Assembly (NCBI RefSeq): GCF_017310015.1 | Contig: NZ_CP022297.1 | Coordinates: 3,906,001 to 3,970,000 of the forward strand | Reading direction: 5' to 3' | Origin: Marinobacterium iners | GTDB lineage: Bacteria > Pseudomonadota > Gammaproteobacteria > Pseudomonadales > Balneatricaceae | DNA: 64,000 nt | The notes under the pieces: generated by a model | Database searches by the model: none | Seen by the model: only the letters and a program-made list of their open reading frames with translations | What the model was told of the DNA's origin: nothing | Part shown: piece after piece, positions 26,453 through 34,176 of the stretch | Numbering within the stretch: the first letter of the stretch is position 1 | Layout: each line of letters opens with the position of its first letter | Made by a program: the position numbers and the translations under genes

Positions 26453-26605
26453 TCACTGAGACTTGCGTGCTGCTTCCTTGATTGCCGAACCGGCTTTTTC
26501 AATATCCTTGCCTGCACCTTCAATGGTGCTGCAAGCGGTCAGTGCGCTGGCACCGGTGAGTACCAATAAAGCACCGAACAGCATGCCAAGTATTGTTTTG
26601 CGCAT
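26453..26605 (-). CDS. Entericidin A/B family lipoprotein
   Basis: A 50-residue protein with a lipoprotein signal: MRKTILG, a hydrophobic stretch and lipobox LTAC-S, so Cys24 should be the acylated residue. The mature part (STIEGAGKDIEKAGSAIKEAARK) is the amphipathic helix typical of entericidins, small envelope lipoproteins linked to stress-induced lysis. An upstream in-frame ATG would extend it by 11 unlikely residues. It converges with the GGDEF-EAL gene and is divergent from astA. Only one entericidin gene is present. Confidence 0.82.
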   Translation of the reverse strand: MRKTILGMLFGALLVLTGASALTACSTIEGAGKDIEKAGSAIKEAARKSQ

Positions 26606-26730
26606 AGTGAATCCTCTTGCTGCAGTCTTGTTTATCATAGCGCCCCCAAGCCCCCTGCACCATGCAGGGACCTGACCATTGTGTCCAGGCTGACTATACT
26701 CAGGCTGAACGGTACCATGCTGGAGGCTCG

Positions 26731-27774
26731 ATGCTCAGAATAAGACCCATCGACATGGATGACCATGCACTGCTGCAAACCGTGGCAACCGAGTCAGGCA
26801 CGGGGTTCACCTCGTTGCCCAATGATGCTGAACTGCTGGCACAAAAAATCGAACGCTCGGTCGAGGCTCTGCGCAGCACGGAGAAAAAGCCGCTGCCGGT
26901 CACCTACCTGTTCGTAATGGAGGAAACCGGCACCGGCGAGGTACTCGGTACCTGTGGCGTCACCGCCGCTGTTGGTCTGGACGCACCCTGGTATCACTAT
27001 CACATTGGTACCATTGTGCATGCGTCACACCAGTTCAATATCCACAACGAATTTCAGACCCTCTATCTGTGTAATGACTACACTGGCAGCAGCGAGCTGT
27101 GTTCGCTGTTCCTTCGACCGGATTACCGAGGCCGTGGTGGCGGCGGGCTGTTGTCGCGGTCCCGCTTTCTGTTCATGGCCGAACACTCGCAGCGCTTTGC
27201 AGATCGGATCATTGCCGAGATGCGCGGTTTTACCGATCAGCATGACAGAAACCCTTTTTGGGAGGGGCTGGGGCAGCACTTTTTCTCCATGCAGTACCAG
27301 CAGGCAGATTTCCTGACCGGTTCTGGCAATAAGGTGGTGATCGCCGAGTTGATGCCAAAGCACCCGATCTATATCCACCTGCTGCCTGAAGAGGCTCAGG
27401 CGGTAATCGGCCGGGTACACCCCAATACCGAACCGGCCTGCCGCCTGCTGCAATCTGAAGGCTTCCGTTATGAAAACTACGTAGATATTTTTGATGCTGG
27501 CCCGACACTGGCGGCCCGGCCGAACGAAGTACGGGCCATCCGTCGCAGCCGCCGAGCCGAAGTAGTCATTGATACGGCTCCGGTACCGCCTGATGCTCGC
27601 GATTTTCTGATCAGCAATACCCGTTGCCAAGGCTTTCGCTGTACTCAGGCACGCCTTAATCCCAGCCTTAACCGGGTCCGTGTCAGCCCCGAGTTGGCGG
27701 CCTGCCTGGAGGTAGAGGCTGGCGAAACCGTCAGGCTGGTCAGTTTGCCAGCACACTCAGGGGCAGGCGGATAA
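26731..27774 (+). CDS. astA: Arginine N-succinyltransferase AstA family
   Basis: A 347-residue acyltransferase that transfers succinyl from succinyl-CoA to arginine, the first step of the arginine succinyltransferase pathway. The N-terminus (MLRIRPIDMDDHALLQ, then TGFTSLP) and the GNAT-fold CoA-binding stretch LFLRPDYRGRGGGGLLSRSR follow the AstA pattern. ATG 26731 has GGAGG upstream. The other pathway genes (astB, C, D, E) are not here, so this copy stands alone; a related specificity, as with the paired AruF/AruG subunits, is possible. The last 35 bases overlap the kinase gene on the other strand. Confidence 0.85.
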   Translation: MLRIRPIDMDDHALLQTVATESGTGFTSLPNDAELLAQKIERSVEALRSTEKKPLPVTYLFVMEETGTGEVLGTCGVTAAVGLDAPWYHYHIGTIVHASHQFNIHNEFQTLYLCNDYTGSSELCSLFLRPDYRGRGGGGLLSRSRFLFMAEHSQRFADRIIAEMRGFTDQHDRNPFWEGLGQHFFSMQYQQADFLTGSGNKVVIAELMPKHPIYIHLLPEEAQAVIGRVHPNTEPACRLLQSEGFRYENYVDIFDAGPTLAARPNEVRAIRRSRRAEVVIDTAPVPPDARDFLISNTRCQGFRCTQARLNPSLNRVRVSPELAACLEVEAGETVRLVSLPAHSGAGG

Positions 27775-29080
27775 TCAGCTCCAGACCTTCGTCCGGGTGA
27801 TTGTGCGCCTGCAGCTCTCCGCCCAGTTGCACGATGGCTCGCTGAGCAATGCTCATCCCCAGCCCATAGCCCTCGCCATGCCCCCCACTGCCCCGCACAA
27901 AGGGCTCAAACAGTTTCGGCAGCAAGTCGGGGCTGACACCTGGCCCCCGGTCTCGCAGCCGAATTTCGACCGTATCATTGTTAAGGCTGGCGCTGATCCT
28001 CAGTGCCGCCGTTTCCGGTGTATGCCTGAGTGCATTATCAATCCCGTTGTGCAGGGCCCTTTGCAGCAGCGAGCGTTGCAGGTGCAATTTCAGTTGCGGG
28101 GGCTGTACTGCGATCTGCACGGGACGGTCAGGCTGCCGAAAATGCACATCCGCAGCCAGTTCGGCAAACAACGTCTCTACACTGAACACCTCTGTGTCAA
28201 AGTTGCTGTCTGCCTGCTGCAGTCGGGTGTAGCCGACAATTTCCGCAATCAGTCCATTCAAGCGCTCACACTCACGGTTGATTCGACGTGACAGAGGGTT
28301 GTCATCGCCAAGGCGCTGTTCAGCCAGCCCTGCCGCAGCCTGCAGCCGGGCCAGGGGTGCCCGTAATTCATGTGACACGTCCTGCAACAGTCGTTGCTGG
28401 TTCAGTAGCGTCGTTTCAACATATTCCGCCATCTGATCAAACTCGCGACTCAGTTCACCGAGTTCATCTCGGCGCCGACTGAGCCGGTCATCGGCCCTGA
28501 GACTCAAGTCCTGTTGCCGGTGCAGGTTATGCACATGTCGACTCAACCGTCGGATCGGTCGAACCACCAGTGCACTCAACAACAGCCCGGAGAGTGAAGA
28601 AACTACCAGTATCAACCCCATCTGCAACGAAAACAGGCGTCCCAGCAGGCGGTCAGCGAATACCCCATCGGGAGGACGTGGCACATGCACGCGGTACTCC
28701 CTCCCGGCGTCCGATGTCAGGTTGAACACATAAGCATCAGCCGGTGGCTCACGCCGCCAGGTTGTGATCGGTTGATCACTGCCCTGCGGATAGATCCACA
28801 ACCGCACACGATGGTGGTCCCGTCCCTCTCGCAGCCAGCGTGGGTCATTCTCTTCATACCGCTCCAGCATCAGCTGCGCCTGACCCCGGGCACGCGCTTC
28901 CAGCACCTCCAGCCGATGCACCGAGTCCACCCGACTGCTGAGGTAAAGAAATACGCTGGTCATGCCGATTGCACTCACCAGCCAGATCACCAGAAACATT
29001 TTCCAGAACAGCTGCCGAAACCAGCCTTTGGCCAAGACCCGCGACAGGCCAGACTGCAGACGCTGAAAGAGGGTTGTCAC
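27740..29080 (-). CDS. cpxA: CpxA-like envelope stress sensor histidine kinase
   Basis: A 446-residue membrane kinase: helix near residues 23-45, a periplasmic domain of about 115 residues, a second helix near 160-180, HAMP (VVRPIRRLSRHV), phosphoacceptor helix with VSHELRAPLARL, and an ATPase domain with NALRHTPE, DRGPGV and GYGLGMSIAQ. GTG 29080 overlaps the stop of cpxR as GTGA, with GGAGGAG upstream, so that start is chosen. The partner regulator and a divergent cpxP/spy-like gene with a CpxR box support the Cpx assignment. Confidence 0.88.
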   Translation of the reverse strand: MTTLFQRLQSGLSRVLAKGWFRQLFWKMFLVIWLVSAIGMTSVFLYLSSRVDSVHRLEVLEARARGQAQLMLERYEENDPRWLREGRDHHRVRLWIYPQGSDQPITTWRREPPADAYVFNLTSDAGREYRVHVPRPPDGVFADRLLGRLFSLQMGLILVVSSLSGLLLSALVVRPIRRLSRHVHNLHRQQDLSLRADDRLSRRRDELGELSREFDQMAEYVETTLLNQQRLLQDVSHELRAPLARLQAAAGLAEQRLGDDNPLSRRINRECERLNGLIAEIVGYTRLQQADSNFDTEVFSVETLFAELAADVHFRQPDRPVQIAVQPPQLKLHLQRSLLQRALHNGIDNALRHTPETAALRISASLNNDTVEIRLRDRGPGVSPDLLPKLFEPFVRGSGGHGEGYGLGMSIAQRAIVQLGGELQAHNHPDEGLELIIRLPLSVLAN

Positions 29081-29787
29081 AGCTCCTCCCGCACAAACTG
29101 GTAGCCCTGACCGCGTACTGTCTTGATCAGATCGCACTCCTCACCAAAGGCCGTCGCCAGTTTCTGCCGAACCCGACTGACGTGAACATCCATCGCCCGG
29201 TCATAGGCCGTCAACTTGCGGTGCAGTACCCGTTCTGTCAGCAGTTCCTTGCCCAGTACCTGTCCGGCGTTTTGCATCAGCAGTGCCAGCAGGTTGAATT
29301 CCGTGCTGGTCAACTCCAACGCCTCATCATTGACTTTTACTTCACGCAGGCCCGGGTCCAGACAGATCCCCTGCATCGACAATACGTGTTGCGGCATACT
29401 GCCGGTCGCTGTGCTACCTTGGCTGCGCCGCAGAACAGCCCGTATGCGAGCCAGCAGTTCACGCGGATTGCAGGGTTTGGCCAGATAGTCATCGGCACCC
29501 ATCTCCAAACCGACAATACGGTCGATATCATCGCCGCGCCCGGTCAGCATGATAACCGGCAGCTTGAATCGCGGTCGCATCTGCTGCAGCAGCTCCAGCC
29601 CACTCTGGCCGGGCATCATGATATCGAGCACCATCAGGTCAGGCACGCCCTGTGCCAGCCTGGCCAGTGCCGCCTCGGCATCATGCACCGACTCCAACTC
29701 AAAGCCTTCATGGCGCAGGTAGTCCGCCAGCAGCTCGCACAGCTCGACATCATCATCAACCAGCAATATCTGTTTCGACTGCATCAT
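29077..29787 (-). CDS. cpxR: CpxR-like response regulator
   Basis: A 236-residue OmpR-type regulator. Receiver: VDDDVELCELL, phosphoacceptor LMVLDIMMPG, TGRGDD and KPCNPREL. C-terminal winged helix with LTSTEFNLLALL, RAMDVHVSRVRQKL and VRGQGYQF. It should bind GTAAA-N5-GTAAA boxes, one of which lies 52 bases upstream of its own gene. Translation is coupled to the kinase by a 4-base overlap. Two ATGs stand in tandem behind AGGAGG; either may be used. Confidence 0.9.
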   Translation of the reverse strand: MMQSKQILLVDDDVELCELLADYLRHEGFELESVHDAEAALARLAQGVPDLMVLDIMMPGQSGLELLQQMRPRFKLPVIMLTGRGDDIDRIVGLEMGADDYLAKPCNPRELLARIRAVLRRSQGSTATGSMPQHVLSMQGICLDPGLREVKVNDEALELTSTEFNLLALLMQNAGQVLGKELLTERVLHRKLTAYDRAMDVHVSRVRQKLATAFGEECDLIKTVRGQGYQFVREEL

Positions 29788-29838
29788 CCTGTCCTCCTGC
29801 TGACATCATAATGCCCCCGCCCTGCCAACCGGAAAAGC

Positions 29839-29853
29839 TTTACCCAACTTTAC
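29839..29853 (-). promoter_or_regulatory. CpxR box between cpxR and the cpxP/spy-like gene
   Basis: On the minus strand the sequence reads GTAAA-GTTGG-GTAAA, a perfect match to the CpxR consensus GTAAA-N5-GTAAA. It lies 52 bases from cpxR and 74 bases from the divergent cpxP-like gene, so it could control both. Confidence 0.8.
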
Positions 29854-29926
29854 GCTTCAGGCACACAACTTTGCCTGTCACAGCGCCATACTGCAGCCAT
29901 CTGAATGCAACAAGTGGAGAACAAAC

Positions 29927-30391
29927 ATGAAAGCACGTTCCTTGATTACCAGCCTGATCGCCGGCTCTCTGGTGCTGGGCAGCAGTGTCGCGGTGTTTGC
30001 AGGCCAGAAGGGCAACTGTGACCGTGACAGCCGACAAGAGCAGCGGGCGGAAAAACGGCTTGAGCGAATGACCGAAAAGCTCGCACTTACACCTGATCAG
30101 CAGGCCGCCATCAAGACACTGTGGCAGCAGCAGACCAGACCAGAACGTTCAGCGATGGCACGCAATGGGCTGCAAGGGCTGGATCCGAATGCGGAAGACT
30201 ATGGTCGCCAGGTGCAGCAGCATATTGAGCAGGCACAGCAGCAGATGGCGAAGCACATGCAGGCTCGCGCTGATCACAAGGCAGCACTGTATGACATTCT
30301 GACCCCGGAACAGGAGCAGAAACTGGAGCAGATGCGTGATCGGAGTGATCGGCACAATGGCAAGGGATATCACGGTCGGGGAGTTGAATAA
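29927..30391 (+). CDS. cpxP: CpxP/Spy-family periplasmic protein
   Basis: A 154-residue protein with a signal peptide (KARSLITSLIAGSLVLGSS, cleavage after VFA). The mature part is helical and carries the LTxxQ motifs of the family: LTPDQQAAIK near residue 58 and LTPEQEQKLEQ near residue 128. Spy and CpxP are periplasmic chaperones; CpxP also restrains the CpxA kinase. It is divergent from cpxRA with a CpxR box between, fitting a feedback regulator. Many His and Arg residues at the end may bind metal, but this is speculative. Confidence 0.87.
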   Translation: MKARSLITSLIAGSLVLGSSVAVFAGQKGNCDRDSRQEQRAEKRLERMTEKLALTPDQQAAIKTLWQQQTRPERSAMARNGLQGLDPNAEDYGRQVQQHIEQAQQQMAKHMQARADHKAALYDILTPEQEQKLEQMRDRSDRHNGKGYHGRGVE

Positions 30392-30407
30392 GCCTCCCTG
30401 ATCCGGG

Positions 30408-30431
30408 CGAAGCCGACTTCAGTCGGCGTTC
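30408..30431. terminator. Hairpin between convergent cpxP-like and GlcG/HbpS-like genes
   Basis: CGAA-GCCGACT (30408-30418) pairs with AGTCGGC-G-TTCG (30421-30431), 11 base pairs with one bulge. It overlaps the stop of the minus-strand gene. It could stop transcription from both sides, though U-tracts are missing. Confidence 0.45.
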
Positions 30432-30859
30432 GCTCCGAGCGTCCCCAGCGCCGCTTCTGCGCAGGCGATGTCCTCTGCCTGAGAGGCTCCCGATACACCC
30501 ACGGCACCGACACATTCGCCATTGAGGATGATCGGCAGACCGCCACCCAACATCAGCAGATCAGGGTGGGTATCCAGTGCCGCCAGCAGATGTACATCAT
30601 CCGAGTTGTTGTCACGGAAAAAGTTGCTTGGCACCTTGAAGCCGGCGGATGTTCTCGCCTTGCGCAGCGCCAGCAACGACGTCTGCGGCGGTGCATCGTT
30701 CAGGCTCAACTGCGCCAGCGGCTGGCCGGAACGCCCTACCAGAGCAATGCTCACATTCACGCCCAGCGCTTCGGCCTGCTCGGCAGCGGCCGCAACCGCC
30801 TTCAATGCCGCACGATAGTCCAGTGTTGCTCGGTTGACGGTCAGATTTTCGCTCATCAT
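30419..30859 (-). CDS. GlcG/HbpS family heme-binding-like protein
   Basis: A 146-residue soluble protein of the DUF336 (GlcG/HbpS) family. Typical stretches are LGVNVSIALVGRSGQPLAQL, ARTSAGFKVPS and GGLPIILNGECVGAVGVSGAS. Some members bind heme or cobalamin or act as scaffolds; the role here is unknown. No signal peptide is seen. It follows trmB by 18 bases and is the last gene of the minus-strand thi-trmB run. Tandem ATGs make the start uncertain by one codon. Confidence 0.85.
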   Translation of the reverse strand: MMSENLTVNRATLDYRAALKAVAAAAEQAEALGVNVSIALVGRSGQPLAQLSLNDAPPQTSLLALRKARTSAGFKVPSNFFRDNNSDDVHLLAALDTHPDLLMLGGGLPIILNGECVGAVGVSGASQAEDIACAEAALGTLGANAD

Positions 30860-30877
30860 TGCTCTCCCGTACTGCGC

Positions 30878-31570
30878 TCAATCGACGCGCTCAAAGATCA
30901 GATCCCAGACACCATGTCCCAGACGCTCACCGCGGCTTTGAAACTTGGTTACCGGGCGCCACTGCGGCTGAGGTGAATACTGCCCTGTACCGGCGGCATT
31001 GCGATATCCATCGGCTGCAGACATCACCTCCATCATGTGCTCGGCGTAGTTTTCCCAGTCAGTGGCCATGTGAAAACAACCACCGATTGTCAGCTTCTGC
31101 CGGATTTTCTGCGCAAATTCAGGCTGTACAATGCGGCGTTTGTGGTGACGTTTTTTCGGCCATGGGTCAGGGAAGAACAGTTGCAGTGTATCCAGGCTGG
31201 CATCGGGGATACAGCGCTCCAACACCTCAATCGCATCATCGCAGTACACGCGAATATTGCTCAGCTCCTCTTCGGCCGCACGGGCCAGCAGGCGTCCCAC
31301 ACCTGGTGGATGCACCTCAATGCCGATAAAGTCCTTCTCCGGAGCCTGGCGTGCCATTTCGATCAGGGAATCTCCCATGCCAAAGCCGATCTCCAACACC
31401 ACCGGTGCCTCGCGACCAAACACTTCGGCATAATCCAGGCGACCATCCGCCAGCTCAAGTCCATAACGGGGCCAGTTTTGATCCAGTGAACGCTGCTGAC
31501 CTTCGGTCATGCGCCCGGCACGCACGACAAAGCTGCGCACACGGCGCAGCGGTTTCTGCTCTTCAGTCAT
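30878..31570 (-). CDS. trmB: tRNA (guanine-N7-)-methyltransferase TrmB
   Basis: A 230-residue SAM-dependent enzyme that methylates G46 in tRNA. It shows RRVRSFVVRAGRMT near the start, the SAM loop LEIGFGMGDSLIEMA near 70, FIGIEVHPPGVG, and the catalytic region LQLFFPDPWPKKRHHKRRI. ATG 31570 matches the family N-terminus, though its ribosome-binding site is poor; coupling to thiG 48 bases upstream is possible. Confidence 0.95.
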   Translation of the reverse strand: MTEEQKPLRRVRSFVVRAGRMTEGQQRSLDQNWPRYGLELADGRLDYAEVFGREAPVVLEIGFGMGDSLIEMARQAPEKDFIGIEVHPPGVGRLLARAAEEELSNIRVYCDDAIEVLERCIPDASLDTLQLFFPDPWPKKRHHKRRIVQPEFAQKIRQKLTIGGCFHMATDWENYAEHMMEVMSAADGYRNAAGTGQYSPQPQWRPVTKFQSRGERLGHGVWDLIFERVD

Positions 31571-31618
31571 TTTGTATCTGTCTGTTGCGGGCGCCCCTGC
31601 AGGCACCCGGATTCGGTA

Positions 31619-32419
31619 TCAGTTGCTGATCACGCCATCCAGCGGTGATGAAGCACTGGCGTAGGCTCGACGCGGCATACGCACGGCCAAGTGAGCTTCA
31701 CGACCGGCCTGCACCGCTTTCTGCATCGCTTTTGCCATCAGTATCGGGTTTTGTGCACCGGCAATGGCGGAGTTAACCAGCACACCGGCACAGCCCATTT
31801 CCATCGCCATGGCCGCTTCCGAAGGCGTACCGATGCCGGCATCGACCAGGATCGGCACCCGCGCCTCCTCCATGATCAGGCGAATGTTGTGCGGGTTCTG
31901 GATCCCCAGTCCAGAGCCGATCAGCGAGCCCAGCGGCATTACCGCCACACAGCCGATCTCTTCCAGGCGCTTTGCCACAATCGGGTCGTCGTTGGTGTAG
32001 ACCATCACCTTGAAGCCATCATTGACCAGGGTTTCGGCCGCCTTCACCGTTTCGATGATGTTGGGGTAGAGGGTTTTCTGATCACCCAACACCTCCAGCT
32101 TGACCAGATCATGGCCGTCCAGCAGTTCACGGGCCAAACGACAGGTGCGAACGGCATCGTCAGCGGTATAGCAGCCTGCCGTATTGGGCAGCAGGGTGTA
32201 GCGTTCGGGGCTGATCACGTCGAGCAGGTTGGGCTCGTCCGGGTTCTGGCCCAGATTGGTGCGGCGTACGGCCATGGTGACGATCTCGGCACCACTGGCG
32301 GCAATCGCCGCACCGGTTTCAGCCATATCCTTGTATTTGCCGGTACCAACCAGCAAACGGGAGTTGAAGGATTGTCCTGCAATGATCAGCGGATCGTTGT
32401 GTTCCAGTTCTGACATCAT
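31619..32419 (-). CDS. thiG: Thiazole synthase ThiG
   Basis: A 266-residue TIM-barrel enzyme forming the thiazole phosphate of thiamine from deoxyxylulose phosphate, dehydroglycine and ThiS thiocarboxylate. Key stretches are SRLLVGTGKY at the start, the Schiff-base lysine in LVKLEVLGD, MPLGSLIGSG for phosphate binding and VDAGIGTPSEAA. It follows thiS by 53 bases. The start lies at one of two tandem ATGs behind AGGG. Confidence 0.96.
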   Translation of the reverse strand: MMSELEHNDPLIIAGQSFNSRLLVGTGKYKDMAETGAAIAASGAEIVTMAVRRTNLGQNPDEPNLLDVISPERYTLLPNTAGCYTADDAVRTCRLARELLDGHDLVKLEVLGDQKTLYPNIIETVKAAETLVNDGFKVMVYTNDDPIVAKRLEEIGCVAVMPLGSLIGSGLGIQNPHNIRLIMEEARVPILVDAGIGTPSEAAMAMEMGCAGVLVNSAIAGAQNPILMAKAMQKAVQAGREAHLAVRMPRRAYASASSPLDGVISN

Positions 32420-32472
32420 CTGTACCCTGATATGAAAATGGTTATGTACTGTGCCGTTGCAAGGTTATTTCA

Positions 32473-32673
32473 TCAGCCGCCGCCGATCGCATGCACGATC
32501 TCGATCCGATCACCCGCCTTAAGTGGCGTATCCGCATGTGAGCTGCGTGGAATGATCTCCAGATTCAGCTCGATCGCGATACGCTTGCCACTTAGCTCCA
32601 GTTGAGCGACCAGATCACTCAGATTTGACTGTTCTGCCACCTCAAGCGGTTCACCGTTCACCTGAATCTGCAT
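32473..32673 (-). CDS. thiS: Sulfur carrier protein ThiS
   Basis: A 66-residue ubiquitin-fold protein, MQIQVNGEPLEV at the start and ending in HAIGGG. The terminal Gly-Gly is adenylated and then thiocarboxylated to carry sulfur to ThiG. ATG 32673 gives the usual length; the longer frame would add 23 unrelated residues. Its start lies inside the end of the DUF423 gene (23-base overlap), indicating translational coupling. Confidence 0.93.
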   Translation of the reverse strand: MQIQVNGEPLEVAEQSNLSDLVAQLELSGKRIAIELNLEIIPRSSHADTPLKAGDRIEIVHAIGGG

Positions 32674-33052
32674 TGTTCTTACCCTGTTGATAGATCGAAA
32701 AGGCCAGTACCAGCCAACCGGCAATGAAGGCGCTGCCGCCAAGCGGTGTGATGGCTCCCAGCCAATGTACGCCGCTCAATGCCAGCACATACAGGCTGCC
32801 ACTGAAGATCAGAATACCCAGCAGGAACAGCACAGCAGCCCAACGCAGACCTCGGCTATCATCTCGCTGCAACAACAGCCCTACCAGCAAGAGTGCGAAC
32901 ACATGGTAGAACTGGTACTGCACACCGATCTGAAACACCTCCAGTAAGCGCTCACTCAGCTGACTGCGCAGGCCATGTGCGGCAAAGGCTCCCAGTGCTA
33001 CAGCCACGGCTCCCAGCACTGCAGCGATTGTCAGTGTAAAACGCGCGGACAT
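32651..33052 (-). CDS. DUF423 family membrane protein (YgdD-like)
   Basis: A 133-residue protein with four membrane helices. The first helix contains the family stretch LGAFAAHGL, and others are YHVFALLLVGLLL and GAITPLGGSAFIAGW. The function is not established. ATG 33052 is chosen because CAGGAG lies 6 bases upstream; an earlier ATG would add seven residues. It heads the DUF423-thiS-thiG-trmB run, an order also seen in pseudomonads. Confidence 0.87.
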   Translation of the reverse strand: MSARFTLTIAAVLGAVAVALGAFAAHGLRSQLSERLLEVFQIGVQYQFYHVFALLLVGLLLQRDDSRGLRWAAVLFLLGILIFSGSLYVLALSGVHWLGAITPLGGSAFIAGWLVLAFSIYQQGKNNADSGER

Positions 33053-33104
33053 CGGACTCTCCTGAGCAGACATTATAACGGTTTGGCGCCACCTGCCTGA
33101 AATG

Positions 33105-33129
33105 AAAAAAGCCGCACAGCGGCGGCTTT
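33105..33129 (-). terminator. Intrinsic terminator after rpoH
   Basis: On the minus strand AAAGCCGC and GCGGCTTT (33122-33129 and 33108-33115) form an 8-base-pair stem with a 6-base loop, followed by six U residues (33110-33105). It begins 22 bases after the rpoH stop. Confidence 0.85.
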
Positions 33130-33151
33130 AAGATGGACACGAAACCGGGGC

Positions 33152-34009
33152 TCATGCCTCCAGCATCGCACCTCGAATTTTCTTCATGGCATTTTTTTCC
33201 AGCTGGCGGATGCGCTCGGCCGACACACCATATTCAGCTGCCAGCTCATGCAGGGTGGCCTTTTCGTCAGCCAGCCAACGTCGAGCCAGAATATTGCGAC
33301 TGCGCTCGTCCAACCCCTCCATGGCGCTCATCAGCCTGCGCTGGGACTCCTGCTCCCAGTTGGACTCTTCCAGCTGCATGGCAGGATCCGCCGAGTGGTC
33401 TTCCAGGTAAGCAGACGGGGCCAAGTAACGGCTGTCTTCATCCTCGCTTGCCAACGCGTCAAAGGCGGTGTCATTGGAGGCCATGCGGCCTTCCATCTGG
33501 CGTACTACCTTGGCATCAACACCCAGATCAGCTGCGATGGCATCCACTTCTTCGTTATTCATCCAGCTCAGTGACTTCTTCTGTGAGCGCAGATTGAAGA
33601 ACAGTTTGCGCTGCGCTTTGGTGGTCGCCACTTTAACGATGCGCCAGTTGCGCAGGATGAACTCATGCATCTCGGCCTTGATCCAGTGCACCGCAAAGGA
33701 CACCAGACGAACACCCATGGTGGGGTCGAAACGCTTCACGGCCTTCATCAGGCCCACATTGCCTTCCTGAACCAAGTCACCCAGCGGCAGACCGTAGCCG
33801 GAATAGCTGCGTGCAATGTGTACGACAAACCTCAGATGCGACATGACCAGCTGACGTGCCGCTTCAAGATCGCTCTGGTAATGGAGACGCTCCGCCAGCT
33901 CCCGTTCCTCATCTGCAGTGAGGATCGGAATCGCACTCACAGTCTGAACATAGGCATCGATATTACGGCCCGGTGACAGATGTTCAATAACTTGCAAGCT
34001 TGTGCCCAT
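33152..34009 (-). CDS. rpoH: Heat-shock sigma factor RpoH (sigma-32)
   Basis: A 285-residue sigma factor. Region 2 includes LRFVVHIARSY, GLPLGDLVQEGNVGLMKAVKRFDP and VRLVSFAVHWIKAEMHEFILRNWRIVK-like promoter-melting sequence. The RpoH box is QRKLFFNLR. Region 4 carries the helix-turn-helix TLHELAAEYGVSAERIRQLE. It directs transcription of chaperone and protease genes. The 167-base upstream gap holds a possible sigma-E promoter. ftsX lies upstream on the same strand. Confidence 0.97.
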   Translation of the reverse strand: MGTSLQVIEHLSPGRNIDAYVQTVSAIPILTADEERELAERLHYQSDLEAARQLVMSHLRFVVHIARSYSGYGLPLGDLVQEGNVGLMKAVKRFDPTMGVRLVSFAVHWIKAEMHEFILRNWRIVKVATTKAQRKLFFNLRSQKKSLSWMNNEEVDAIAADLGVDAKVVRQMEGRMASNDTAFDALASEDEDSRYLAPSAYLEDHSADPAMQLEESNWEQESQRRLMSAMEGLDERSRNILARRWLADEKATLHELAAEYGVSAERIRQLEKNAMKKIRGAMLEA

Positions 34010-34060
34010 CTAGGAATGACCTCGCAAAATACGTTAATCCCAAGGATTGATTGCTCGTTA

Positions 34061-34089
34061 CAGTGACCTTTTATAGCCGCGAAAGTTCC
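34061..34089 (-). promoter_or_regulatory. Possible sigma-E promoter of rpoH
   Basis: On the minus strand GGAACTT (34089-34083) matches the sigma-E -35 element perfectly. Sixteen bases later GTCACT resembles the -10 element (TCTGA/TCAAA) only in part. A TATAAA (34075-34070) between them could serve a vegetative promoter. E. coli rpoH also has a sigma-E promoter. Confidence 0.5.
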
Positions 34090-34176
34090 ACTGCGCCACT
34101 GCCATAAACAAGCGGCCGAAAAACTTAACGTGAAATGGTCCGCAGAGCAAGCCCTGCAGACCTGCTCCAGACGCGA

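Noticed and set aside
32420..33060. Thiamine (TPP) riboswitch before thiS-thiG
   Set aside because: thiS starts inside the DUF423 gene and the thiS-thiG gap is only 53 bases, so there is no room for a THI element and none of its conserved parts was seen.
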